Below are positions 63,653 through 64,000 of a stretch of DNA of 64,000 nucleotides, in pieces (the first letter of the stretch is position 1; every line of letters starts with the position of its first letter). Made by a program: the position numbers and the translations under genes. The DNA is taken from NCBI RefSeq assembly GCF_003202285.1, contig NZ_MASW01000006.1:744001-808000 (forward strand), read 5' to 3'. The notes beneath the pieces are model-generated. The model saw nothing but the letters and a program-made list of their open reading frames with translations, did no database searches and was not told where the DNA came from. Origin of the DNA: Prauserella muralis (GTDB taxonomy: Bacteria > Actinomycetota > Actinomycetes > Mycobacteriales > Pseudonocardiaceae).

Positions 63653-64000
63653 TCACACGCCTCCGACGCTGGCTCGCACGCCATGGCGTGACGCGCGACG
63701 GGTGTACGCGAGGACAGCGACGAGCACGAGTGCGGTGATCACGACCAGCACGGTGGACAGCGCGGCCAGCAGGGCGTAGGAGCCGCTGGTGAACACCTCG
63801 AGAATGCGGAAGCCGACCACCGGGTTTCCGGTTCCGGCGAGGATGGCCGAGGCGGTGAGGTCGCCGACCATGCGGATGAACAACAGCGCCCAGCCCGCGA
63901 CGAGGCCGGGAACCATCAACGGCAGGTAGACCTTCCGGAACGTGCGAAACGGTGTGGCACCGGACACCGCCGAGGCCTCCGGAAGTTCGTCGCCGACCCC
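63653..64000 (-). CDS. ABC transporter permease, C-terminal part (cut by window edge)
   Basis: About 116 codons of a binding-protein-dependent permease. The cytoplasmic EAA loop reads ELPEASAVSGATPFRTFRKVYLPLM, followed by hydrophobic segments (LVAGWALLFIRMVGDL, LLAALSTVLVVITALVLVAVLAY). The type is FbpB/AfuB-like. The upstream part of the gene is outside the window. It is the partner of the adjacent substrate-binding lipoprotein. Confidence 0.88.
   Translation of the reverse strand, partial: GVGDELPEASAVSGATPFRTFRKVYLPLMVPGLVAGWALLFIRMVGDLTASAILAGTGNPVVGFRILEVFTSGSYALLAALSTVLVVITALVLVAVLAYTRRASRHGVRASVGGV

Overview
The window is high-G+C actinobacterial DNA. Genes are densely packed, GTG starts are common, and many genes overlap by ATGA, GTGA or TGATG. 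Gene content and two families of palindromic intergenic repeats suggest a member of the Pseudonocardiaceae (Saccharomonospora, Prauserella or Amycolatopsis type); this family placement is an inference. No rRNA, tRNA, CRISPR array, transposase or phage gene was seen.

Region by region. (1) 1-9.4 kb is a conserved housekeeping block: tatD, metG, a degenerate GH25-fold protein, a DUF4185 protein, pabB, rsmI, the protein mannosyltransferase gene pmt, and a membrane serine/threonine kinase with its kinase domain at the C-terminus. The tatD-metG-pabB-rsmI-pmt set recalls the mycobacterial neighbourhood. (2) 9.5-24.7 kb is a mosaic: prpE; a secreted GH20 hexosaminidase behind a DasR-like operator; aldehyde dehydrogenase plus DUF779 with a divergent GAF regulator; an SGNH hydrolase with a TetR regulator; an aromatic amino acid decarboxylase divergent from trpS; DUF2786, GNAT, Nudix, RibD-like and cysteine dioxygenase-like genes. 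(3) 24.7-38.5 kb is a galactoside utilisation region: galT, secreted GH2 and MGH1-like glycosidases, a YtfQRT-YjfF-type sugar ABC transporter, galK and a DeoR regulator. The secreted enzymes would release sugar, the transporter would import it, and GalK and GalT would feed it into the Leloir pathway.

(4) 38.8-44.8 kb is a tryptophan/kynurenine catabolic operon (TDO, kynureninase, kynurenine monooxygenase, RidA-type deaminase, formamidase-like hydrolase, hydratase/decarboxylase) with a divergent Lrp-type regulator. (5) 44.9-51.7 kb is a sugar-acid operon: GntR, an Nramp-fold transporter without the metal-binding motifs, an L-idonate/L-gulonate-type dehydrogenase, ManD, a KDG kinase, and a UxuB-type reductase interrupted by an apparent one-base deletion. 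Together they would take L-gulonate (or fructuronate) to 2-keto-3-deoxy-6-phosphogluconate. (6) 51.7-55.4 kb holds a family VIII esterase, a flavin monooxygenase, a TetR regulator and a GlsB-type membrane protein.

(7) 55.4-59.95 kb is an island of lower G+C with its own GntR regulator, an MHS-family transporter, a HAD hydrolase, an aminotransferase and a RidA protein. A 16-base sequence containing the palindrome TTGTTAACAA occurs both at the transporter start and upstream of the regulator. (8) 60.07 kb to the right edge is one operon: an iron-type ABC permease (cut by the edge), its lipoprotein, and two tandem cytochromes P450 that both lack the usual I-helix acid-alcohol pair.

The items most worth following up are the Nramp-like transporter in the sugar-acid operon, the atypical P450 pair coupled to an ABC importer, the low-G+C island with duplicated operator, and the frameshifted uxuB-like gene.
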